The position numbers were made by a program, and so were the translations under genes. Under the pieces are notes generated by a model. It saw only the letters and a list, made by a program, of their open reading frames with translations, did not search any database and was not told the origin of the DNA. A DNA stretch of 5,690 nt from Chloroflexota bacterium (GTDB lineage Bacteria > Chloroflexota > Dehalococcoidia > E44-bin15), in contig JADFVG010000171.1 of assembly GCA_015222405.1 (NCBI GenBank), positions 1-5,690 on the forward strand, written 5' to 3'. Shown here in pieces: positions 1 through 5,577 of the stretch; the stretch's first letter is position 1; each line of letters starts with the position of its first letter.

Positions 1-170
1 CCCTTAAGGATAACCACCATAACATCAGGGTCATCCCTGACGGCGGTGAGCACCTGATATAATTCATCCCTCATCTGGATGTTATAGCGATTCAGGAACT
101 CAGGGCGGTTGAGGGTAATATAGGCCAGACCGTCCTTCTTTTCGTAGATTATGGTTTCAAAAGCGTTCAC
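1..170 (-). CDS. Enoyl-CoA hydratase/isomerase family protein (crotonase fold), N-terminal part only
   Basis: The reading frame starts at a GTG (170-168) and stays open for 56 codons to the left edge, so only the N-terminus is present. It reads VNAFETIIYEKKDGLAYITL and continues with NRPE, the first beta strands of the crotonase fold, then helix QMRDELYQVLTAV and strand VMVVILKG leading towards the oxyanion-hole segment, which lies outside the window. It aligns residue for residue with the N-terminus of the neighbouring crotonase gene (ETIIYEKK, YITLNRP), which supports the GTG start. No strong Shine-Dalgarno is visible before it. Position after NRPE reads FLNRYN where typical family members have something like KLNALN. 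Family members hydrate or isomerise acyl-CoA thioesters in the cytoplasm; the substrate cannot be told. It lies 53 bases downstream of the other crotonase on the same strand and is probably co-transcribed with it. Confidence 0.85.
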   Translation of the reverse strand, partial: MNAFETIIYEKKDGLAYITLNRPEFLNRYNIQMRDELYQVLTAVRDDPDVMVVILK

Positions 171-223
171 TGTTTCTGGGCCTATTTTACCACAAACTTG
201 GCCAATAAAAATCAACGGAATTC

Positions 224-967
224 TTATTCGCCTCTGAACTGGGGAGGCCTCTTCTCCAAGAAAGCCCTGATCCCCTCCATCCTGTCGGCGGTGGTCTGAA
301 TGAGGAAGTAGAGGTCGGCCTCCAGTCTGAGCCCCTGCTCCAGGGTGAGATCCAAGCCCTTATTTACCGCCTCTTTACAATATCTGAGAGCAATGGGCCC
401 CCCAGAGATTAACCTTCTTGCCATCTCTTCCACCTCGTGAAGTAGCTCCCTGGAGGGGACAACCTTGTTCGCCAACCCTATTCGATAGGCTTCCTCGGCA
501 TCGATAGGTTCGGCGGTGAGGATCATCTCCAGGGCTTTCCCCCTCCCCACGAGGCGGGGCAGCCTCTGTGTCCCTCCACCGCCAGGGATCAGCCCGTAGC
601 TGGTTTGGGGCAGACAGAACCTCGCCCCCTCAGAGGCGATCCTTATATCACAGCTCAAAGCCAGCTCCAATCCTTGGCCTAGGGCATCGCCATTGATAGC
701 CGCAATCACTATCGACTCCAGGCTGGCTATCGCCCGCGGGGCATCGCTGGACAATTCCCCTTCCCTGAGATCACTACCCGAGGAGAAATTATTCCCGGCA
801 GCTAACAGGAGCACCACGCTTAGCTCTTCATCTTGATTAACCCTGAGGCAGGCATCAGCCAACTCTCCTGCCATCTGAGCATTTATCGCGTTTTCGGCCT
901 GGGGACGATTGAGGGTGATATAACCAATTTGCCCCTTCTTCTCATAGATAATCGTCTCATACAACAT
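224..967 (-). CDS. Enoyl-CoA hydratase/isomerase family protein (crotonase fold) with Glu-to-Gln change at the second catalytic position
   Basis: A 247-residue crotonase-fold protein, about the usual length (250-265). Recognisable parts are the N-terminal strands (YITLNRP), the first oxyanion-hole segment FSSGSDL (about 61-67), the second block INGDALGQGLELALSCD (about 91-107) and the following IPGGGGTQRLPRLVG. By alignment with rat mitochondrial enoyl-CoA hydratase, whose catalytic pair is Glu144 and Glu164, the first glutamate is kept (E101, in LELALSCD) but the second is glutamine (Q121, in LPQTSYG). Canonical hydratase chemistry may therefore be weakened or altered, and the true substrate is unknown. 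The frame is open upstream to an ATG at 1027, but that start overlaps a strong -35 element. ATG at 967 is preferred: it lies downstream of that promoter, follows a modest SD (GGTAGG) and matches the paralogue's N-terminus. The stop is TAA at 226-224. It is the first gene of a minus-strand unit with a second crotonase behind it. Roles in beta-oxidation or aromatic degradation are possible but not shown. Confidence 0.9.
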   Translation of the reverse strand: MLYETIIYEKKGQIGYITLNRPQAENAINAQMAGELADACLRVNQDEELSVVLLLAAGNNFSSGSDLREGELSSDAPRAIASLESIVIAAINGDALGQGLELALSCDIRIASEGARFCLPQTSYGLIPGGGGTQRLPRLVGRGKALEMILTAEPIDAEEAYRIGLANKVVPSRELLHEVEEMARRLISGGPIALRYCKEAVNKGLDLTLEQGLRLEADLYFLIQTTADRMEGIRAFLEKRPPQFRGE

Positions 968-998
968 AGCAAACCTACCGTATTTGGGCGGCGTGCCG

Positions 999-1027
999 AT
1001 AATAGCCCAATCCACCAAGGGTGTCAA
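999..1027 (-). promoter_or_regulatory. Sigma-70-type promoter for the crotonase genes
   Basis: On the minus strand the -35 hexamer TTGACA (1027-1022, perfect consensus) is followed by a 17-base spacer and the -10 hexamer TATTAT (1004-999, five of six). The predicted transcription start is near 991-993, giving a leader of about 25 bases to the ATG at 967. This placement is the main reason for rejecting the longer reading that starts at 1027. It was read by eye and has not been tested. Confidence 0.75.
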
Positions 1028-1056
1028 GGCGATTTAGCACCACAAGAGAACCAGGG

Positions 1057-1085
1057 TAGACAAAGCAAGTGGTCTCAAATATAAT
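1057..1085 (+). promoter_or_regulatory. Sigma-70-type promoter for the small Cys-rich gene and the salvage operon
   Basis: The -35 hexamer TAGACA (1057-1062, five of six) lies 17 bases from a perfect -10 TATAAT (1080-1085). The predicted start is near 1092, about 25 bases before the ATG at 1117. The upstream GTG at 1069 would not be on this transcript. Only 29 bases separate its -35 from the -35 of the divergent crotonase promoter, so one regulator bound at 1028-1056 could affect both. No convincing inverted repeat was seen there. Confidence 0.7.
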
Positions 1086-1116
1086 TGGCAGAACAATACA
1101 ATTCCACGGGGACAGC

Positions 1117-1347
1117 ATGGAAGAAGACCTGTTCATAGTTGTTCGCCCCGGGCGCTGCAACACCTGTAAGCATCATGTGATGGGTGAATATTCGATAGAG
1201 GATGACTACTGCGAGTGCTGGTGCGAGCTGGAGGAAAATGATCTGCCCGGTTGGTTCCCGGGAATGCACCTCGATCACTGCCTCTTCCCCGCAGCAAGCG
1301 CCGATGAGTGCTGCCCCGCCTATGAGATGATCACCCTCCCTGAGTGA
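1117..1347 (+). CDS. Small acidic Cys/His-rich protein of unknown function
   Basis: A 76-residue protein that I do not recognise. It has eight cysteines: C14 and C17 (CNTC), C32, C34 and C36 (CECWC), C55, and C65-C66. Histidines sit beside them (H19-H20, and H51 and H54 in HLDHC). The rest is rich in Glu and Asp, with no signal peptide or membrane segment, so a cytoplasmic metal-binding (zinc or iron) or redox protein is a reasonable inference, not a demonstrated function. The ATG at 1117 is chosen because GGGGA (1108-1112) lies four bases upstream and it is downstream of the predicted promoter. An in-frame GTG at 1069 would add 16 residues but overlaps the -10 element. The stop is 31 bases before the hpt start with no terminator between, so it probably heads the hpt-ade-mtnA-mtnP transcript. 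Confidence 0.65.
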   Translation: MEEDLFIVVRPGRCNTCKHHVMGEYSIEDDYCECWCELEENDLPGWFPGMHLDHCLFPAASADECCPAYEMITLPE

Positions 1348-1364
1348 GCAAGATTAGCGCCAAA

Positions 1365-1371
1365 AAGGAGG
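1365..1371 (+). promoter_or_regulatory. Strong ribosome binding site that fixes the TTG start of hpt
   Basis: AAGGAGG, a near-perfect Shine-Dalgarno, sits seven bases before the TTG at 1379. No ATG or GTG in that frame is equally well placed; the first internal Met is residue 49, inside the conserved fold. This site therefore decides the non-ATG start. Confidence 0.85.
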
Positions 1372-1378
1372 AATCACC

Positions 1379-1906
1379 TTGACCACCCCTGATAAACTCG
1401 AAATCCTGCTCACCGAAGAGGAGATAAGAAAGGAAGTCAAGAGGCTGGCTCAGGAAATTGACCGCGATTACAGGGGGAAGCACCCTCTACTCTTGGGCAT
1501 CCTCAAGGGCTGCTTTGTCTTCATGGCTGATCTTGTCCGCCTTCTCCAAACCCCAGTAGAGATAGAATTCGTCAGGCTCTCCAGCTATGGCTCTGCCAGA
1601 ACAACCTCGGGTCAAATCAAGGTGGTGCAAAGGCTGCGCTCACGGATAAAGGGTAGGGATATCTTAGTTATCGAGGATATCGTGGACGCCGGGATCACAG
1701 TGGACTACTTCCTCGATTATCTGCGGCGCAAGAAGCCCTCCTCGCTGAAGTTATGCGTCCTCTTCGATAAGCCCTCCCGAAGGCAGGTTCCCGTCTCCAT
1801 CGATTATCTGGGTTTCACCCTACCCGACAAGTTTGTGGTAGGCTACGGCCTCGACTATGATGAGAAGTTTCGCCATCTGCCCCAGCTTTATTTCATCGAG
1901 GACTGA
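1379..1906 (+). CDS. hpt: Hypoxanthine (guanine) phosphoribosyltransferase
   Basis: Transfers phosphoribose from PRPP to hypoxanthine (and usually guanine), forming IMP or GMP in the cytoplasm. The 175-residue length is normal for bacterial HPRTs. The pyrophosphate-binding loop LKGC is at 42-45, the flexible loop SSYGSARTTSG at about 68-78, and the PRPP signature ILVIEDIVDAGIT at about 95-107, with the acidic pair E99-D100 and the likely catalytic D103. The C-terminal purine-binding block has K131 and PDKFVVGYGLDYDEKFRHLP (149-168), a hallmark of the family. Translation starts at TTG behind a strong SD. The stop is two bases before the ade ATG, so the two are probably translationally coupled. 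Next to adenine deaminase, its natural substrate here is probably the hypoxanthine that enzyme makes. Family assignment is firm; the preference for hypoxanthine over guanine is inferred from context. Confidence 0.95.
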   Translation: MTTPDKLEILLTEEEIRKEVKRLAQEIDRDYRGKHPLLLGILKGCFVFMADLVRLLQTPVEIEFVRLSSYGSARTTSGQIKVVQRLRSRIKGRDILVIEDIVDAGITVDYFLDYLRRKKPSSLKLCVLFDKPSRRQVPVSIDYLGFTLPDKFVVGYGLDYDEKFRHLPQLYFIED

Positions 1907-1908
1907 AA

Positions 1909-3633
1909 ATGGGCATTGAAAGGTTGATCTCGGTGGCCAGGGGGGAAAGCCCGGCTGACCTGGTCCTGACCGATGCCAGAATAGTGAACACCTTCAATGG
2001 CGAGATAGAGGAGGGAAATGTAGCCATCTGTGGCGGAAGCATCGCCGGTGTAGGAGACTACAAGCAGGGCCGGCAGGTGATCGACCTCAAGGGGAAATAT
2101 CTGTCCCCAAGTTTGACCAACGGCCATATTCACACCGAGAGCTCCATGCTCCATGTCTCCCAGTACGCCAGGGCGGTTGTGCCCCGCGGAACCCTGGCTG
2201 TGGTAACCGACTTCCATGAAATTGCCAATGTCAGCGGAATCAGGGGCATAAAGTATATGATGGGCTGTGCCCAACACCTGCCTCTCGACCTTTATCTCAT
2301 GGTCCCATCCTGCGTTCCTGCCACCCATCTTGAGACCTCAGGCGCCCGCCTGACAGCTAAAGACATCAGAGCTATCCTCCGCTGGGAGAATGCCATCGGA
2401 CTGGGGGAGGTGATGAACTTCCCCGGCGTAATAGCCGCCGATGAGGAAATTCTGGCCAAGATCGCCTCCTCCAGGGGACGGGTGATCGATGGGCACGCCC
2501 CCGGGCTTAAGGGTAAGGAGCTCAATGCCTACCTCAGTGCCGGTATCCTCTCCGACCATGAATCCACATCTCTGGAGGAGGCCAGGGAGAAGCTAAGCAA
2601 AGGAATGTACCTGATGATTCGTGAGGGCTCTTCTGAGAAGAACCTGGAGGCCCTTCTTCCCCTGGTCACCGATAAGACCTATAAGAGATGCCTCTTCGTT
2701 GTCGATGACCGAAACTGCGCTGACCTGCTACGGGACGGCGATATCGATGCCGTGGTGAGGAAGGCGATCAGGCTGGGGCTGGACCCGGTGCGAGCCATCC
2801 AGCTAGCTACTATAAATAGCGCCGAATACTTCAGGCTCCACGGCCTTGGTGCCATAGCGCCGGGCTATGCTGCCAATCTCGTAGTGGTGGGCGACCTCTC
2901 CACCTTCGAGGCAGAGATGGTGTTTTACCGCGGGGAGCTGGTAGCCAGAGAAGGGGAGGCGCTTTTCTCGCCTTTTTCGCCCTCGATGCTAGAGGACAAA
3001 GAGATGACACACACTATAAACATCAAGCCCTTCGATATTGGGGCGCTTCAGATACCAGCAGAGGAATGGGCTCATCCCATCATAGAGATCGTCCCCGACC
3101 AGATAACCACAAAAAAAGTCGAAGAAAGGCCAAAGGTCGAAAAAGGCTTTGTCCTCCCCGATATCGAGAGGGACATCCTCAAGCTGGTGGTTGTGGAGCG
3201 GCATAAAGCCACTGGAAACATCGGCCTTGGGCTGGTGAAAGGCTTTGGCCTGAAGAGAGGGGCACTCGCCTCCTCCATCGCCCACGATTCCCATAACATC
3301 ATAGCCGTAGGCACGAGCGATAGCGATATACACCTTGCCATCGGCGAGGTCGAAAAACTTCAGGGAGGGCTGGTCATCGCCGCCGGTGGGGCTGTGCAAG
3401 GCTCCCTACCCCTGCCCATCGCTGGCCTGTTGTCGCCGGAACCTTTGGCAGTGGTGGTGGAAAGTTTTGAAAAACTCCAGACCATCGCCCGAGAGCTTGG
3501 AACCAGACTCAGTGACCCCTTCGCTACCCTCTCCTTCCTCGCCCTGCCCGTGATCCCGGAGCTAAGGCTCACCGACCTGGGGCTGGTAGATGTGATAAAG
3601 TTCAAGTTGATTCAGGGAAAGGACAAAGGCTAA
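1909..3633 (+). CDS. ade: Adenine deaminase
   Basis: Hydrolyses adenine to hypoxanthine and ammonia; a metal-dependent amidohydrolase-superfamily enzyme. At 574 residues it is full length. Visible blocks are the metal-site HxH (GHIHTESSM, H73 and H75), TDFHEIANV (H103, E104), GLGEVMNFPG (E167), DGHAPGL (H196), SDHE (H217) and VDDR (D266-D267). These are followed by the barrel end with AIAPGYAANLVVV and the C-terminal domain typical of Ade (ERHKATGNIGLG, GFGLKRGALASSIAHDSHN, TLSFLALPVIPELRLTD). Two local departures from what I recall of the family are N71 before GHIH (often Asp) and N269 after DDR (often His); the metal-ligand residues themselves look intact. The ATG follows hpt by two bases, with GAGG (1898-1901) inside the hpt end acting as SD. 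It links adenine released by MtnP to Hpt. Dihydroorotase-like relatives are excluded by the Ade-specific C-terminal domain. Confidence 0.95.
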   Translation: MGIERLISVARGESPADLVLTDARIVNTFNGEIEEGNVAICGGSIAGVGDYKQGRQVIDLKGKYLSPSLTNGHIHTESSMLHVSQYARAVVPRGTLAVVTDFHEIANVSGIRGIKYMMGCAQHLPLDLYLMVPSCVPATHLETSGARLTAKDIRAILRWENAIGLGEVMNFPGVIAADEEILAKIASSRGRVIDGHAPGLKGKELNAYLSAGILSDHESTSLEEAREKLSKGMYLMIREGSSEKNLEALLPLVTDKTYKRCLFVVDDRNCADLLRDGDIDAVVRKAIRLGLDPVRAIQLATINSAEYFRLHGLGAIAPGYAANLVVVGDLSTFEAEMVFYRGELVAREGEALFSPFSPSMLEDKEMTHTINIKPFDIGALQIPAEEWAHPIIEIVPDQITTKKVEERPKVEKGFVLPDIERDILKLVVVERHKATGNIGLGLVKGFGLKRGALASSIAHDSHNIIAVGTSDSDIHLAIGEVEKLQGGLVIAAGGAVQGSLPLPIAGLLSPEPLAVVVESFEKLQTIARELGTRLSDPFATLSFLALPVIPELRLTDLGLVDVIKFKLIQGKDKG

Positions 3634-3649
3634 CATATAAAAGTAAGCG

Positions 3650-4681
3650 ATGATCAAAGTTATTGAGTGGGTTTCAGGCAAGATCAGGCTCCTTGACCAG
3701 ACCAGGCTTCCCTGGGAGGAGGTCTTCTTAGAGCTGGAGGACTATCGTCAAGTAGCCTCGGCGATCAAAGAGATGAGGGTTCGGGGAGCTCCAGCCATTG
3801 GCATCGCTGCCGCCTATGGGATGGCTCTGGGGGCTCAAGGAATCGAAGCAGCATCCAAAGAGGAATTCATGTCCAAACTGGGCACTGTTTCCCAAGCACT
3901 GTCCGCCACCAGACCTACCGCTGCCAATCTCTTCTGGGCGCTGGAGAGGATGAAGCAGACGGCTGAAGCTATCGAGGATGTGGCCCAGATAAAGGCGGCG
4001 CTCCTTAAGAAGGCCCAAAAGCTGGAGGTCGAGAATGAAGAGGCAGACAGGAAGCTGAGCAAATATGGCGCTGAGCTGATAAAGGATGGCTTCACCATAT
4101 TGACCCATTGCAACACCGGTGCCCTGGCCACAGCAGGCTATGGCACAGCGCTGGGGGCGATCAAGGCAGCAAAGGAGGAGGGCAAAAAAATCCATGTCTT
4201 TGTCACCGAGACCCGACCCCTGCTTCAGGGGGCGCGCCTCACCACCTGGGAGCTAGCGGGCGAAGGCATCCCCTTCACCCTGATCACCGACGCTATGGTC
4301 GGCCATTTTCTCTCTCAAGGCAGGATCGACTGCGTAATTGTCGGCGCCGACAGGATTGCCGCCAATGGCGATGTCGCCAATAAAATCGGAACCTATAATT
4401 TAGCGGTCCTGGCCATGGAAAATGGCGTCCCCTTTTATGTCGCTGCCCCCTCAAGCAGCATCGACCTTTCACTGCCATCAGGGGATGAAATCCCCATCGA
4501 GGAGAGAAGTCCCGAGGAGGTCACTCGTATTGAAGGGATACCCATCGCCCCGGTGGGGGTGGAGGTGGCAAACCCCGCCTTTGACATCACCCCTCACATC
4601 TATATAACTGCTATAATTACCGAGAAGGGTGTAGTCAGAGAACCCTATGAGGTAAGACTGCGGAAAATTCTATCTTTATAA
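3650..4681 (+). CDS. mtnA: S-methyl-5-thioribose-1-phosphate isomerase
   Basis: Isomerises the aldose 5-methylthioribose-1-phosphate to methylthioribulose-1-phosphate in methionine salvage. Its fold is shared with the eIF2B subunits. The 343-residue length is typical. Conserved blocks are MRVRGAPAIGIAAAYG (42-57), RPTAANLFWALERM (88-101), LTHCNTGALATAGYGTALGA (151-170), TETRPLLQGARLT (186-198), DAMVGHF (214-220), GADRIAANGDVANKIGTYN (232-250) and PVGVEVANPAFDITP (301-315). The catalytic pair known in this family, a Cys in HCNTG and an Asp in GADR, is present as C154 and D234, which separates it from plain eIF2B-like regulatory subunits. The ATG is 16 bases after ade; the SD is weak (only AAGTAAG nearby), so translation may rely partly on coupling to ade. 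No mtnK, mtnB or aldolase gene is visible in the window, so the fate of the product cannot be read here. Confidence 0.95.
   Translation: MIKVIEWVSGKIRLLDQTRLPWEEVFLELEDYRQVASAIKEMRVRGAPAIGIAAAYGMALGAQGIEAASKEEFMSKLGTVSQALSATRPTAANLFWALERMKQTAEAIEDVAQIKAALLKKAQKLEVENEEADRKLSKYGAELIKDGFTILTHCNTGALATAGYGTALGAIKAAKEEGKKIHVFVTETRPLLQGARLTTWELAGEGIPFTLITDAMVGHFLSQGRIDCVIVGADRIAANGDVANKIGTYNLAVLAMENGVPFYVAAPSSSIDLSLPSGDEIPIEERSPEEVTRIEGIPIAPVGVEVANPAFDITPHIYITAIITEKGVVREPYEVRLRKILSL
4581..4608 (+). promoter_or_regulatory. Possible internal promoter for mtnP inside the end of mtnA
   Basis: A perfect -35 TTGACA (4581-4586) is followed, after 16 bases, by TATAAC (4603-4608, five of six); a TATAAT also occurs at 4612-4617 but is too far from the -35. 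A start near 4615 would leave about 95 bases of leader before mtnP. It lies in coding DNA for the conserved FDITPHIYIT segment, so the match may be chance. Confidence 0.25.
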
Positions 4682-4710
4682 AATAAACGCAAAAAGAACA
4701 GAGGCAAAAG

Positions 4711-5577
4711 ATGAAAAAAGAAGCCAAGATCGGGGTCATCGGCGGCAGCGGCCTCTATGAGATAGAGGGCATGACCGAGGTGAAGAAAGTCAAAGTGAAG
4801 ACGCCCTTTGGCAACCCCAGCGATGCCATCGTCATCGGAAGCCTGGAGGGGACGAGGATCGCCTTTCTCCCCCGCCACGGCAAGGGGCACCACATCAGCC
4901 CCACCGAGCTTCCGGGGCGAGCCAACATCTATGCCCTGAAGTCGCTAGGCGTGGAATGGCTCATCTCCATAAGCGCCGTGGGCAGTTTGAAGGAGGAGAT
5001 TCGCCCCCTTGACCTTGTCATCCCTGACCAGCTAATCGACCGCACCAAAAGCAGGGTGAACACCTTCTTTGGCCAGGGGGTGGTGGCTCACGTTGCCTTC
5101 GCTGACCCCTTCTGCCCAGTCTTGAGTGAAATCCTGTATCAAGCAGCTCAGGATCAAGGGGCGAGGGTACATAAAGGAGGCGCCTGTGTGGTTATGGAAG
5201 GGCCTCTCTTTTCCACCAAGGCGGAGTCCAATCTCTACCGCTCCTGGGGAGCAAGCATCATCGGGATGACCGCCCTCCCTGAGGCAAAACTGGCAAGAGA
5301 AGCAGAAATCTGCTACGCCACTGTGGCCTGTGTTACCGACTACGACTGCTGGCATGAAACCGAGGAGTCAGTATCAGTTGAGATGCTAATCAACAATCTG
5401 TTTCGCAACGCCGCTACCGCAAAAAACATCATTCGCATCGCAGCGGCTCGCATTCCACAGCAGCGGCAGTGCATCTGCGCTCACGCATTAAAGGACGCCA
5501 TTATCACTGCCCCAAAGAAGATACCAGCACAGAGGAAGCGGGACCTAGAGCTTCTCATTGGAAAGTACCTTGCATGA
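4711..5577 (+). CDS. mtnP: S-methyl-5'-thioadenosine phosphorylase
   Basis: Splits methylthioadenosine with phosphate into adenine and methylthioribose-1-phosphate, feeding both Ade and MtnA upstream in the operon. The 288-residue protein is of the PNP/MTAP family, trimeric type. Motifs are GGSGLYEI (11-18), the phosphate-binding PRHGKGHHISP (54-64), ISAVGSLKEEIRPLDLVIPD (87-106), MEGPLFST (162-169), MTALPEAKLARE (186-197) and TDYDCW (209-214). The two aspartates D210 and D212 in TDYDCW are the adenine-recognising pair seen in human MTAP; guanosine/inosine phosphorylases have Asn there, so methylthioadenosine is the expected substrate. A CxC motif (C254, C256) lies near the C-terminus. The ATG at 4711 follows GAGG (4701-4704) at six bases, and mtnA ends 29 bases upstream. 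The stop TGA overlaps a plus-strand ATG. It could also act on 5'-deoxyadenosine, as some relatives do. Confidence 0.95.
   Translation: MKKEAKIGVIGGSGLYEIEGMTEVKKVKVKTPFGNPSDAIVIGSLEGTRIAFLPRHGKGHHISPTELPGRANIYALKSLGVEWLISISAVGSLKEEIRPLDLVIPDQLIDRTKSRVNTFFGQGVVAHVAFADPFCPVLSEILYQAAQDQGARVHKGGACVVMEGPLFSTKAESNLYRSWGASIIGMTALPEAKLAREAEICYATVACVTDYDCWHETEESVSVEMLINNLFRNAATAKNIIRIAAARIPQQRQCICAHALKDAIITAPKKIPAQRKRDLELLIGKYLA

Noticed and set aside
171..223. Possible promoter or terminator between the two crotonase genes
   Set aside because: There is a TAAAAT but no -35 at suitable spacing, and the TTGGCCAA palindrome lacks terminator form; co-transcription is simpler.
968..1027. Longer crotonase reading starting at the ATG at 1027 (20 extra residues)
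   Set aside because: The extension overlaps the promoter TTGACA-17-TATTAT, lacks similarity to the paralogue's N-terminus and has no crotonase character.
1069..1116. GTG start at 1069 for the small Cys-rich protein
   Set aside because: It spans the TATAAT -10 element and would lie upstream of the predicted transcription start; the ATG at 1117 has its own GGGGA site.
1246..1262. Small inverted repeat CCCGG/CCGGG with a seven-base loop
   Set aside because: It lies within the Cys-rich coding region, the stem is only five pairs and no T-run follows, so it is neither a terminator nor a convincing regulatory hairpin.
1888..2328. Minus-strand open frame of 146 codons across the start of ade
   Set aside because: It is antisense to strongly conserved adenine deaminase coding sequence and has no recognisable domain.
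2989..3399. Minus-strand open frame of 136 codons inside ade
   Set aside because: Antisense shadow of the Ade C-terminal domain; no recognisable protein features.
3728..4195. Minus-strand open frame of 155 codons inside mtnA
   Set aside because: Antisense to conserved MtnA motifs; composition looks like a shadow.
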